25,912 bases of DNA from a virus, in the IMG/VR virus record IMGVR_UViG_3300047329_000035, positions 1 to 25,912 of that record; one strand, 5' to 3'. A program made the translations under genes and the position numbers. Below the pieces are notes generated by a model that was not told the origin of the DNA, did not search any database, and worked only from the letters and a program-made list of their open reading frames with translations. Below, piece by piece: positions 1 through 7,064 of the stretch (position 1 is its first letter; each line of letters begins with the position of its first letter).

Positions 1-1
1 G

Positions 2-667
2 TTCACCGTCGCGCGCAACGACGTCCTGAAAAACATCGCCGTGTCGATGGATGCGCCGGCGAAGTTCATGGACGGCGAGACCATGGTCGAAGGTTTCGGC
101 GAAGGCACCGAAGACGCGAAGAATATGGCCCGGTTTGTCGATGGCATCCGCGAGGACTGCGATCCGGTCTATGCTTTCTTCGACCGGTTCGCCATGCATC
201 GGGCATGGAACCCGAAATTCTATAAGACGGTCCAACAAATGTTTCCGGACCGCTACGGCAAGGTGTCCTATGACGACGCCTTTTATGAATGGCGCAACGC
301 CTACAAGGCGACATGGCCATCGCTGCTGATCGAGCCGGACAGCAAGCGGGCCGAGGCCGACAAGGTGAAGCATGAGGCGATCATGGCTGTGGTCGCAGCG
401 CTGATCGACAAGCTCGACCCAGAGAACAAGGCCCGGCTGCTGGAGTGGGTCGAAGACAATCTGAACGCAATCAAGATGATCTTCCCGGTTCCGCTCGAGC
501 TGGATCTCGACGCTTTCCTGACCTATGTCCCGCCCAATCTGCAGCCGAGTGCTGACGAAGAGATCGACGGCGAGGGGATCGCACCGGCCGGCGACATGCC
601 TGGTGACGGCAGCGCCGACGACAAGGTCGGCCGGGAACCAGCAGCGCCGCGCCTGGCCGCGGAGTGA
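2..667 (+). CDS. Putative phage portal protein, C-terminal part (5' truncated)
   Basis: The frame is open from base 2, so the gene begins upstream of the window; 221 codons are visible. The GTG at 41 is an internal Val, not a likely start. The residues MDAPAKFMDGETMVEGFGEGTE and a later FYEWRNAYKATWPSLLIEPDS block resemble, from memory, the C-terminal region of DUF1073-type portal proteins of tailed phages. The last ~45 residues are acidic and Gly/Asp/Pro-rich, like a disordered tail. A portal forms the dodecameric DNA gate at one vertex and nucleates head assembly. A position directly before an F-like head morphogenesis gene is the usual place for a portal. What is seen is the partial open frame and motif text; the family call is recalled and could be another large head-vertex protein. 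A profile search of the full upstream gene would settle it. Confidence 0.6.
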   Translation, partial: FTVARNDVLKNIAVSMDAPAKFMDGETMVEGFGEGTEDAKNMARFVDGIREDCDPVYAFFDRFAMHRAWNPKFYKTVQQMFPDRYGKVSYDDAFYEWRNAYKATWPSLLIEPDSKRAEADKVKHEAIMAVVAALIDKLDPENKARLLEWVEDNLNAIKMIFPVPLELDLDAFLTYVPPNLQPSADEEIDGEGIAPAGDMPGDGSADDKVGREPAAPRLAAE

Positions 668-676
668 TCTGAGACC

Positions 677-1513
677 ATGGCCAGTTTTTACGACACGCTG
701 CAGGAAGCGGTCGAAGACGTCACGCAACACGGCTTCGACACGGCAGAGCGCGTCAAGAATTGGCGCGACAGGCTCATGGAAGCCGCCGAATCGTCCTGGT
801 CGTCCGCACGGCACGCGGAAGGCTCGGCCCGTGCGGCTCTGGGCGGCGTCTATCGCCGGCTGGTCGATCGATATGGGGTGTTGAAGCGGCAGCCGGGCAT
901 CGCGCGATGGAACATCGAGCGCGTCCGGCCGCAGTTGCGGCAGGAACTCGACAAGCGGATCCTGGCCGCGGCCGATCTGATCAAGCTCAATCGCGAGGAG
1001 GCGGTCGCGAAGACGCTGCGGCGCTTCCAGGGCTGGGCGACGAGCATCCCGGCCGGCGGGTCCGAGGTCGTCGACAAGCGCGAGGTCCGCGCTGAGGTCT
1101 ATAAGCCGATCCAGTCGCGCACTTTCGTCGAGCGCCGGGTCGCGACGGATCAGGGGCACAAGCTGGCGGCCTCGATCAACAAGGTGGTGGCGGAAGGCAA
1201 CGACGCCATCGCAGCGATATGGCGGAGTCATTTCCGTCAAGAAGGCTATGACTACCGCGAGGATCATCGCGAGCGCGATGGCAAGATTTTCCTGATCCGC
1301 AACAGTTGGGCACACCGGGACGGGTTCGTGAAACCAGGACCGGCCGGCTATACCGACGATGTTGAGGAGGTCGGGGAACTGGTTTCGTGCAGATGCTTCA
1401 AGGTCTACATCTTCACCCTCGGCAAGCTGCCGGCGGACATGCTGACCGAAAAGGGCCGCACTCGTCTCGCGGAGGCGCGCGCCGCGATCCGTGAAAAGGG
1501 AGCGACCTGGTGA
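677..1513 (+). CDS. Mu gpF-like / SPP1 gp7-like head morphogenesis protein
   Basis: 278 residues. The N-terminal 150 residues are helical and charged. The C-terminal third holds the recognisable part: YDYREDHRERDGKIFLIRNSW, then PGPAGYTDD, then VGELVSCRCFKVYIF with a Cys-Arg-Cys pair. That order (H/R-rich strand, Pro-Gly, CRC) is typical of the minor head proteins encoded after the portal, which bind the portal vertex and are co-packaged or ejected in small numbers. The start is the ATG at 677, about 12 bases after a GGAG at 661-664 that lies over the previous gene's stop. The stop overlaps the next GTG start. No frameshift or odd base use is seen. Assignment rests on motif pattern plus gene order; the exact role in assembly is inferred. 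Confidence 0.65.
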   Translation: MASFYDTLQEAVEDVTQHGFDTAERVKNWRDRLMEAAESSWSSARHAEGSARAALGGVYRRLVDRYGVLKRQPGIARWNIERVRPQLRQELDKRILAAADLIKLNREEAVAKTLRRFQGWATSIPAGGSEVVDKREVRAEVYKPIQSRTFVERRVATDQGHKLAASINKVVAEGNDAIAAIWRSHFRQEGYDYREDHRERDGKIFLIRNSWAHRDGFVKPGPAGYTDDVEEVGELVSCRCFKVYIFTLGKLPADMLTEKGRTRLAEARAAIREKGATW

Positions 1514-1812
1514 GCACCGCCGACGTCCGGTTCTATCAGCAGGGCGAAGAGGCCGAGGCCGAGCCAGGGAAGGAACAGGTCTTCTCCTTTCGCTGCCCGA
1601 AGACGGGCCGGCGCTGCGGTGACATGGTCATTGCCGGCCGCACGACGCTGAAGCGCGACGGCCAGAACAAGAACGGCGGCATTGCCCAATGGGATTGGGA
1701 CGGCAATCGCGAGGCGCCGACCTTCAAACCGTCGGTCAATTGCGTCGGCTGCTGGCACGGCTATATCGAGAAGGGCCGCTGCGTCGACTGCTCGAAAAAG
1801 GATGAACTCTGA
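1510..1812 (+). CDS. Small Cys-rich protein, DUF6527-like
   Basis: 100 residues starting at a GTG that overlaps the previous stop (GTGA). It holds two cysteine groups, FRCPKTGRRCGD near residues 28-38 and a C-terminal NCVGCWHGYIEKGRCVDC. Between them is GGIAQWDWDGNREAPTFKPSV. The W-D-W...P-T-F-x-P-S...C-W-H-G-Y-I pattern matches what I remember of the DUF6527 family, small proteins often carried by phages near head genes with no established function. The paired CxxC-like knuckles suggest one bound zinc. Sandwiched between a head morphogenesis gene and a 58-residue gene in a tight overlap chain, it is probably co-expressed with virion genes, but nothing shows it is in the particle. Function unknown. 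Confidence 0.6.
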   Translation: MSTADVRFYQQGEEAEAEPGKEQVFSFRCPKTGRRCGDMVIAGRTTLKRDGQNKNGGIAQWDWDGNREAPTFKPSVNCVGCWHGYIEKGRCVDCSKKDEL

Positions 1813-1988
1813 TGCCGGTCTTGAGCGTGATCGAGGTAGAGACCAACGTCGCGGTCAAGGTCATTGTCACGATCGACCTGAACGGCGTTGCTGCGCCCGA
1901 AGCCGAGCGCGTCATTGCTGATGCGCTGAAGAAAGGGCTCGACAATCTGTTCGCCGAACTGGCTGCCGGGGCGAAGGATAAAGCCTGA
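1812..1988 (+). CDS. Small hypothetical protein, 58 residues
   Basis: ATG at 1812 shares a base with the stop of the preceding gene (TGATG), and its own stop overlaps the next ATG at 1988 the same way. This double coupling is the main argument that it is real. The product begins MPVLSVIEVETNVAVKVIVT, a beta-like stretch, followed by a helical half, APEAERVIADALKKGLDNLF, with heptad-like spacing of hydrophobics. It has no Cys, no membrane segment and no signal peptide. I recognise no family. The composition matches its neighbours. Confidence 0.6.
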   Translation: MPVLSVIEVETNVAVKVIVTIDLNGVAAPEAERVIADALKKGLDNLFAELAAGAKDKA

Positions 1989-2422
1989 TGCCGGCGAAGG
2001 GCACGACATACGCCGGCCAACTGCTGGCGCTGATCTTCCAGGGCACGACGATTCCCGGCTTGGCCGACAACACGGCGACGGCGCCGCTGACCGAACTATG
2101 GGTCGCGCTCCACACGGCCGATCCGGGCGCGGGCGGCAACCAGTCGACCAGCGAGGCGGCTTACACCGGATATGCCCGCCAAGCCGTGCCGCGGACCTCG
2201 CTGGGATTCACGGTCACCGGCGACGCCGTCACGCTGGTCGCGAACGTCGTCTTTCCCGTGGCGACCGCCGGATCCGAAACCGAGACGTTCTTCTCGATCG
2301 GCACCGCTTCGACCGGCGCCGGACAGCTGCTCTATTTCGGTCCGGTCGCCCAGAACGTCGCCGTCGCGCCGAATATCCAGCCCGTGCTGGTCGCGCCCTA
2401 TACCGAGGTCACGGAGACGTGA
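1988..2422 (+). CDS. Gp80-like phage virion protein (tail-fibre-like / decoration-like)
   Basis: 144 residues. After a short N-terminal helix come ELWVALHTADPGAGGNQSTSE and AAYTGYARQAVPR, then beta-rich sequence ending VLVAPYTEVTET. The L-[WY]-V-[AS]-L-H-T-A-D-P-G ... Y-T-G-Y-A-R block is the hallmark of a small virion-associated family often annotated as Gp80-like or tail-fibre-like in phages. Its molecular role is not established. The ATG start overlaps the previous stop (TGATG). It sits in the accessory block between the head morphogenesis gene and the prohead protease, so a head-surface or fibre-associated location is possible. Family recognition is from motif memory; the location in the particle is inference. 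Confidence 0.6.
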   Translation: MPAKGTTYAGQLLALIFQGTTIPGLADNTATAPLTELWVALHTADPGAGGNQSTSEAAYTGYARQAVPRTSLGFTVTGDAVTLVANVVFPVATAGSETETFFSIGTASTGAGQLLYFGPVAQNVAVAPNIQPVLVAPYTEVTET

Positions 2423-2625
2423 GCAGCCAGTCGCCCGGCGCCGGCATCGCGCGAGGATCGTCGTCGGCCGATGCTGCCCAAGCGGTCGCGCAGTTCGTGA
2501 CCTTCGGCACCGCGGCCGGGTCGTCGATCGCCAGCACTGCCGGTCAAGCCGGCTTCTGCGCGCCAGTCTTCTCGGCACCGGGCGGCGCCATCGTGCCGCC
2601 GTTCTTTCATCTCTCGCCGGAGTGA
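2419..2625 (+). CDS. Small hypothetical protein, 68 residues
   Basis: A GTG at 2419 overlaps the stop of the Gp80-like gene (GTGA) and opens a 68-residue frame, MSSQSPGAGIARGSSSADAA... ending GGAIVPPFFHLSPE. It is Ser/Ala/Gly-rich with few charges, one Cys, and no clear membrane helix. A longer upstream extension of this frame exists but only as a shadow of the previous gene. Translational coupling and the tight fit before the next gene (4 bases after its stop) support it as real. No family recognised. Possibly a minor structural or linker protein. Confidence 0.5.
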   Translation: MSSQSPGAGIARGSSSADAAQAVAQFVTFGTAAGSSIASTAGQAGFCAPVFSAPGGAIVPPFFHLSPE

Positions 2626-2629
2626 AGAC

Positions 2630-2875
2630 ATGCCGCTTGAGACCGGGCCGGGCCGCGCCAAGTTCGAAGAGAATCTGAAGACGGAACTCGCCGCCGGCAA
2701 GCCGGAGGATCAGGCGCTCGCAATCGCCTATGCGAAGCAGCGCGGCGACGAACAGATCATGCCGCCGCCCATGCTGCCGCCGTCGCCGGTCAATCCGATG
2801 TTTCAGGCGGTGATGGCGATGGAGGCGCTGAACGCGCGCGCCGACTCGTTCCTCGCCAAGGTCGACAAGAAATGA
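2630..2875 (+). CDS. Small conserved-type phage protein, 81 residues
   Basis: ATG 2630 follows GGAG at 2619-2622 with good spacing. The N-terminal half, GRAKFEENLKTELAAGKP then EDQALAIAYAKQRG, is a helix pair of a kind I have seen in many small phage proteins encoded near head genes (pattern F-x-x-N...E-L-x-A-G-K-x-x-x-Q-A-L-A-I-A-Y). The middle is Pro/Met-rich (MPPPMLPPSPVNPMF), and the C-terminus is a second charged helix. No enzyme motif. Its stop overlaps the start of a 35-residue membrane peptide. Function unknown; a small assembly or regulatory peptide is a guess. Confidence 0.55.
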   Translation: MPLETGPGRAKFEENLKTELAAGKPEDQALAIAYAKQRGDEQIMPPPMLPPSPVNPMFQAVMAMEALNARADSFLAKVDKK

Positions 2876-2979
2876 ACCGGCCCGGTGTCAGAGCGGCGCT
2901 GATCGATGCTGCGATCGTCGGCCTGGTGATTGGTGCATGCAGCGCGATCATCGGCATCTTCGTCCGCATGGCCGGCTGA
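2872..2979 (+). CDS. 35-residue single-pass membrane peptide (candidate)
   Basis: The ATG at 2872 overlaps the preceding TGA (ATGA). The product starts MNRPGVRAALIDAAIV and continues as an uninterrupted hydrophobic run, AAIVGLVIGACSAIIGIFV, before ending RMAG. That is one predicted transmembrane helix of about 19 residues with Arg on both sides. Very small membrane peptides of this kind occur in phages as lysis modulators, superinfection factors or of unknown use. No homology can be claimed. The length makes chance occurrence possible, although the hydrophobic pattern and the exact overlap favour a gene. Confidence 0.45.
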   Translation: MNRPGVRAALIDAAIVGLVIGACSAIIGIFVRMAG

Positions 2980-3004
2980 ACCCGGCAAAGATCTCAGGAG
3001 CGCC

Positions 3005-3337
3005 ATGCCCGTCCCGACCATTCCCGTCCCGCCGCCGGCCACGCTCGCCGCGGGGATCACATGGAATTCCGGCATCATCCAGTCGCCGGACGCTTATGGC
3101 GTGGTCGCCTGCGGCACCCTCGACCAGACGGGCACGCTGACCGTTCAGCGCTATATAGACCCCAAGGGCACGGCGCCGGTCGGGCCGCCGATCGTGCAGG
3201 CCATGACGGCGTCGACAGCGGCATTCGCCGGCATCGCCGACGGGCTGCCGTATGGCTCCTATTCGGTCGCCATCGAAAATACTTCCGGCACCTTGGGCAA
3301 TCTGTCCAAGGTCTTCACGCGGTTTAACTATCCATGA
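3005..3337 (+). CDS. Hypothetical beta-rich protein, 110 residues
   Basis: The start chosen is ATG 3005, five bases after AGGAG (2996-3000). An in-frame upstream GTG at 2930 lies inside the membrane-peptide gene and lacks such a site. The product has a Pro-rich N-terminus (MPVPTIPVPPPATLAAG), then alternating strand-like segments: WNSGIIQSPDAYGVVACGTL, GTLTVQRYIDP and GSYSVAIENTSG. The last, with L-P-Y-G-S-Y-S-V-A-I-E-N-T-S-G-T near the C-terminus, looks like an Ig-like or jelly-roll sandwich. It directly precedes and overlaps (ATGA) the large fibre gene, so it may be a fibre partner, anchor or cap. I recognise no family; the structural role is inference. Confidence 0.55.
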   Translation: MPVPTIPVPPPATLAAGITWNSGIIQSPDAYGVVACGTLDQTGTLTVQRYIDPKGTAPVGPPIVQAMTASTAAFAGIADGLPYGSYSVAIENTSGTLGNLSKVFTRFNYP

Positions 3338-6207
3338 ACCGAAAACTGATAGCTTTCTTCGCGGCGGTCCTGGCCCTTGGCTCGGCCGATCTGTTCGCGC
3401 AGAACTTTTTTGGCCCGGCGGTCATTGGGCCGACCACGCCGGGCGACTGCCTCGAGGCGGCGACTCCCCCGCAACCGTCGAATGGCATCGTCGATGCTGG
3501 CGCGCCTTGCGGGAGCGGAGGCGGCGGCGCGGTCGACAAGGTCTCCGCCGGTGCGAGCGGCCTGCTGACCTCCAGCCCGACGACGGGCAACGTCGTCGTG
3601 GACGTCGCGCCGATCGCGACTAAGACGGTGCTGGCCAATACGACCGGCAGCACGGCTGTCCCTTCCGCCGACACGATCACTGCCCTGCTCGATGCCCAGC
3701 TCGGGGCGACGACGGGCGGTGTTGCGCTGCGCGGCGCTTCCGTCTGGGGATCGCTGGCGGATGTGGCGACCGGCTCCGTTCTTGTCAGCGGCGGCAGCGG
3801 CGCGGTCCCCACCTGGTCGACCTCCCTACCGTTCGCTGTGCCGCTGAGCGGCCTGGCCACGCAAGCGGCTCACACGGTCGTCGGCAACCCGACCGCGTCT
3901 TCCGCGGCACCGACCACGCTGACGCTGGGCGGCTTCCTCACAGACAGCGGCAGCGCGCTGAATGTCGTCACGGGCACGAGCGGTGCCAGCATCCCGCTGC
4001 TCTCCACGGCCAATACGTGGATGCTGGCGCAGACCTTCTCGACGCTGCCCGTCTGGCCGAGTCAAGGCGCGAACCTGTTCTATGCATCGCCGAATGGATC
4101 TTCGGGAGCTCCATCCTTCCGCGCGCTGGCCGGCGCTGATCTGCCGAACCCGACGACGTCGAGCCTTGGTGGCGTCCAAGCGGTTGCGAGCATCGCGCAC
4201 GAGTGGGTCAACACCATCTCCGCGTTCGGGGTGCCCGGTCTGAGCCAACCGGCCTGCGGCGACCTGTCGAACGCGGCCGCGTCCTGCTCGACGGATGCGA
4301 CGAATGCTTCGAACATCGCCAGTGGCACGCTGCCTGCGGCGCGGCTGCCAAACCCTTCGGCGACTACGCTGGGCGGCGTCGAAAGCATCGTCGTCAAGGC
4401 GCACCAATGGGTCAATACGATCTCGACGGCCGGCGTTCCCGCGACCACACAGCCTGCGTTCACCGATATCAGCGGCAGCCTGGCGCTCGCCCAGCTTCCG
4501 TCCGAGGCGGCCAATACGGTTCTCGGCGCGCTCACGGCAACAACGCCGAGCGCCCTTGCCGTCCCGTCATGTTCTGGCGCGTCCAATGCGTTGATCTGGA
4601 CGACCGGGACCGGGTTTGGATGCAACACGATCTCTGGAGGCGGCTCAGTCAGCATCACGGCGGCCGATGGCAGTATCGTCGTCAGCCCTTCGCCGATCAC
4701 GGGCACCGGCACGGTCACGGCCGGATTGATCCCGGTCAGCAAGGGCGGAACGAATGCGACTTCGGCCGGTGCGACCGCAGCCAACAACATCGGGGCGCTC
4801 GCCGAGGCGAGCAATCTCTCGGATCTCGCCAGCGCCGCGACAGCGCTGACCAATCTCGGCGCCGCACCCACGACGAACCCGATGTTCGGCGGCGTTGCAT
4901 CGTTTAACGGAACAACGACACCTACGCCTGCTGCAGGGGTCCTGACCGTGACAGGTTTGGCCACGGCCCCAGTGCTGGGTGCATCGGGTGAAGGTTTCCT
5001 TCAGATTTCCTCGACCAATGGGCTCATATTTAGCGGCGACGGTTCGAACAACGACATATCGTTCAAGAATTCTAGCGCTACGAATGTATTTACGATCCCG
5101 CATGGGTCGACCACTGTTAGTTTCGTAGCTCTACCTTCAATCCCGCTCGCTTCGACTAATGTTCTTGTTGGAAACGGGTCTGGCGTCGCCGCACCCGTGG
5201 CTGTATCCGGCGATGGCACGTTGGCGAATACCGGCGCGCTGAGCGTGACGAAGACTGGTGGCATAGCGTTTGCGCCGTCAGCCACGACCGACACGACCAA
5301 TGCCAGTAATATTACCTCTGGCACGTTGGCTTCAGCGCGTGGTGGTGTAGCATCGAACTTCCAATCCTTTTCCTCCGGAGGAACCTGGACAAAGCCGGCA
5401 AACATCACCTTCCTGAACGTCTGCGGTGCCGGCGGCGGCGGTGGTGGTGGTGGCGGTTCGGCAGTGGTTGCGGCCTCTGGGGGCGCTGGCGGTGGTGCAG
5501 GCTGGTACAGTTGCATCACGATCCCAGCATCCGCGGCAGGATCTACCGTTACGGTGACGATCGGCACAGGAGGCACGGGCGGGGCTCCGGGAACGTCGAC
5601 AGGTGTTGCCGGCAATCCGGGCGGCGAAACATCGTTTGGCACGATATTGACTTGGTTTGGCGGCGGCGGCGGCTCTCCTGGAACCGCTACCACTGCTACC
5701 GGAGGGGCGCCAGGCGGGCCGTTTTCAGCAGGTTCCGGCAGCACAAACGGCTTGGGCGGTGGAACTTACGTAGGGTGTGGCTCTGGAACGTCTTCGTCGA
5801 GCGCTGGGCCGGGATTTGGTGCTCTAGGTACGTCATTAGGTGAGGGTGCTGCCGCGAGAGAGGCAGGCTGCAAAGCCGCAGGAGGCGGCTCTGGTAGCGG
5901 CGGGGTCGTCGGCACCAACGGGGGAGCCGGCGGCCAAGCGATGGCTGGTCTCGGCGGCGCGGCGGGTGCCGACTCTCTGACCGCACCGGGCAACGGACAG
6001 CCAGGGGCTTCTGGCCTATCGACCTGTCAACCGGGGTCTGGAGGCGGCGGCGGCGGCGGCACGACTGGCGCAGTGCCGGCGGGAAATGGTGGCGTCGGTG
6101 GCGCTATGGGTGGCGCAGGCGGCGGAGCTGGCTCTGCACTTGCGACTGGCACGGGCGGAACCGGGGGAACCGGCGGCGCTGGTGGGCTTTGCGTTTACGC
6201 GTGGTAA
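3334..6207 (+). CDS. Large fibre/adhesin with signal peptide and glycine-rich C-terminal domain
   Basis: 957 residues. Residues 1-22 look like a Sec signal peptide: NRK, then a hydrophobic core, then LFA|Q as a possible signal-peptidase site. The shaft (about 60-670) is Ala/Thr/Gly/Ser-rich with fibre-type repeats. One is a pair of LPNP[ST]..LGGV...WVNTIS..GVP units 68 codons apart. Others are SKGGTNATSAGATAANNIGAL, LSDLASAATALTNLGAA, and TNAS-NI-SGTL twice. From about residue 674 a domain begins FSSGGTWTKPANITFLNVCGAG. It is then dominated by polyglycine stretches, like the Gly-rich C-terminal domains of receptor-binding fibres and gp38-type adhesins. The likely role is host or surface recognition. 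Unusual points are its place inside the head module rather than after the baseplate, the signal peptide, and a lower-GC segment near 4900-5360. It could be a head fibre, a tail fibre or an exported phage-encoded surface protein. Confidence 0.7.
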   Translation: MNRKLIAFFAAVLALGSADLFAQNFFGPAVIGPTTPGDCLEAATPPQPSNGIVDAGAPCGSGGGGAVDKVSAGASGLLTSSPTTGNVVVDVAPIATKTVLANTTGSTAVPSADTITALLDAQLGATTGGVALRGASVWGSLADVATGSVLVSGGSGAVPTWSTSLPFAVPLSGLATQAAHTVVGNPTASSAAPTTLTLGGFLTDSGSALNVVTGTSGASIPLLSTANTWMLAQTFSTLPVWPSQGANLFYASPNGSSGAPSFRALAGADLPNPTTSSLGGVQAVASIAHEWVNTISAFGVPGLSQPACGDLSNAAASCSTDATNASNIASGTLPAARLPNPSATTLGGVESIVVKAHQWVNTISTAGVPATTQPAFTDISGSLALAQLPSEAANTVLGALTATTPSALAVPSCSGASNALIWTTGTGFGCNTISGGGSVSITAADGSIVVSPSPITGTGTVTAGLIPVSKGGTNATSAGATAANNIGALAEASNLSDLASAATALTNLGAAPTTNPMFGGVASFNGTTTPTPAAGVLTVTGLATAPVLGASGEGFLQISSTNGLIFSGDGSNNDISFKNSSATNVFTIPHGSTTVSFVALPSIPLASTNVLVGNGSGVAAPVAVSGDGTLANTGALSVTKTGGIAFAPSATTDTTNASNITSGTLASARGGVASNFQSFSSGGTWTKPANITFLNVCGAGGGGGGGGGSAVVAASGGAGGGAGWYSCITIPASAAGSTVTVTIGTGGTGGAPGTSTGVAGNPGGETSFGTILTWFGGGGGSPGTATTATGGAPGGPFSAGSGSTNGLGGGTYVGCGSGTSSSSAGPGFGALGTSLGEGAAAREAGCKAAGGGSGSGGVVGTNGGAGGQAMAGLGGAAGADSLTAPGNGQPGASGLSTCQPGSGGGGGGGTTGAVPAGNGGVGGAMGGAGGGAGSALATGTGGTGGTGGAGGLCVYAW
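4141..4470 (+). repeat. Tandem fibre-shaft repeat, two units 68 codons apart
   Basis: Unit 1 starts at about 4141 and unit 2 at about 4345. Both encode LPNP-[TS]-[TA]-[ST]-[ST]-LGGV, then A-H-[EQ]-WVNTIS, then GVP and QPA. The two DNA copies have diverged (for example ctgccgaacccg versus ctgccaaaccct), so selection appears to act on the protein repeat. Such units form the beta-structured shaft of trimeric fibres and are hot spots for recombination. Confidence 0.6.
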
Positions 6208-6225
6208 TATCAAGAGGGGAAAACC

Positions 6226-6675
6226 ATGACACAGTATTGGACGCCGACACTTAATGGAGTCACCGGTGCAAATGCTTCAGGCAGCTATAATGCCCTGACC
6301 GATGCCGATGGCGCCACGGTCTATCATGTCGAGTTTTTCTACGAAGCGCCACTTTCTGCGCTGTCTCCGCTTGCCGCAACGGCTCCGGCGACAAATCTGC
6401 TGATCGAGGGCCTGCCGATGATGATCGGGGGTGCCGTCAATAGTGGCGTGCAGTTCGCCGGAAGCCTAAGCCATCTCGACGGCGTTACCGGCTTCTCAGA
6501 ACAGGTTTCCGTCGTCGGATGGCCCGGCCAGCAGTTTCTTTCGTTCCCGGTTATCGCGGCCGGAGCGGTTACAGCTTTCCTGGAAACGTCAGCACTCATG
6601 CCCGCGCCGGCTCCGCCCGTTCGTGGCGAGAAGAACAACTTCACGATCGCCGGCTCGATCACCTTCCAAGGTTAA
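6226..6675 (+). CDS. Hypothetical structural-type protein downstream of the fibre
   Basis: 149 residues from an ATG preceded by a strong purine-rich site (AAGAGGGGA, 6212-6220). The sequence is beta-rich and contains few charges: TVYHVEFFYEAPLSALSPLA, GLPMMIGGAVNSGVQFAGSL, WPGQQFLSFPVIAAGAVTAF, ending NNFTIAGSITFQG. It has no Cys, no signal peptide and no clear membrane helix. Its position 18 bases after the fibre gene suggests a fibre chaperone, tip or companion virion protein, but no motif proves it. The good ribosome site contrasts with the overlap starts around it and predicts independent, possibly higher, translation. No family recognised. Confidence 0.55.
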   Translation: MTQYWTPTLNGVTGANASGSYNALTDADGATVYHVEFFYEAPLSALSPLAATAPATNLLIEGLPMMIGGAVNSGVQFAGSLSHLDGVTGFSEQVSVVGWPGQQFLSFPVIAAGAVTAFLETSALMPAPAPPVRGEKNNFTIAGSITFQG

Positions 6676-6713
6676 CCGATCCCAGTGGTTCTTTCGTCGC
6701 CGAGGATATCTCA

Positions 6714-7064
6714 ATGGCTCTTAGCCTTGTCACGGAGGAACGCCAGATGCCGCCGCAGCGACCCTACAATGGGCCGGAGCGCCGGCAGAGTGACCGGATG
6801 GTGCTGTCCGAGCTGAAGGATGCCGTCTCGCAGGGCGTCGACGAGGCGATCCGCAAGACGTTCGTGACTTTGGGTCTCGACCTCACCGACCCGGAAGACA
6901 TCGAGCGGTGGTACGCCGATCGGGCGTGGATCTCGCAGCGCCGGGCGGACGAAGAGGCTCGGAAGCATGCTGGCATCGCCGGCAACGTCGGGTTTCGAAA
7001 CGGCGTTATCACGGTCCTGCTGAGCACCTTTCTGGCTTGGCTCATTTCGCAGTGGCATAAGTGA
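6714..7064 (+). CDS. Small C-terminally membrane-anchored phage protein (holin-like or unknown)
   Basis: 116 residues from ATG 6714, or 105 from ATG 6747. Both starts have a usable ribosome site (GAGGA at 6702-6706; GGAGG at 6734-6738, 8 bases before 6747), so the start is undecided. The body is charged and helical (RPYNGPERRQSDR, then GLDLTDPEDIERWYADRAWI, then SQRRADEEARKH). The C-terminus, VITVLLSTFLAWLISQW followed by HK, is a single transmembrane helix. This tail-anchored layout with a DP-E-DIERW segment is seen in small phage proteins of unknown function found near structural genes. A holin is possible because of the membrane helix, but no endolysin adjoins it. Its stop overlaps the Nudix/protease gene start (GTGA). 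Confidence 0.55.
   Translation: MALSLVTEERQMPPQRPYNGPERRQSDRMVLSELKDAVSQGVDEAIRKTFVTLGLDLTDPEDIERWYADRAWISQRRADEEARKHAGIAGNVGFRNGVITVLLSTFLAWLISQWHK

Noticed and set aside
2930-3004. GTG 2930 as start of the 3005 gene
   Set aside because: It would overlap the membrane peptide gene and lacks a ribosome site; AGGAG precedes ATG 3005.
5001-5744. Pro/Val-rich minus-strand frame
   Set aside because: It is the complement of glycine codons (GGC/GGT become GCC/ACC/CCx) of the fibre's Gly-rich domain.
5425-6190. GGC/GGT trinucleotide repeats as a microsatellite or CRISPR-like array
   Set aside because: Repeats are irregular, in frame and encode Gly loops; there are no constant-length repeats and spacers.
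3334-6207. Collagen-like protein
   Set aside because: The Gly-rich part lacks regular G-X-Y triplets; clusters of Gly separated by strands fit a polyglycine fibre-tip fold better.
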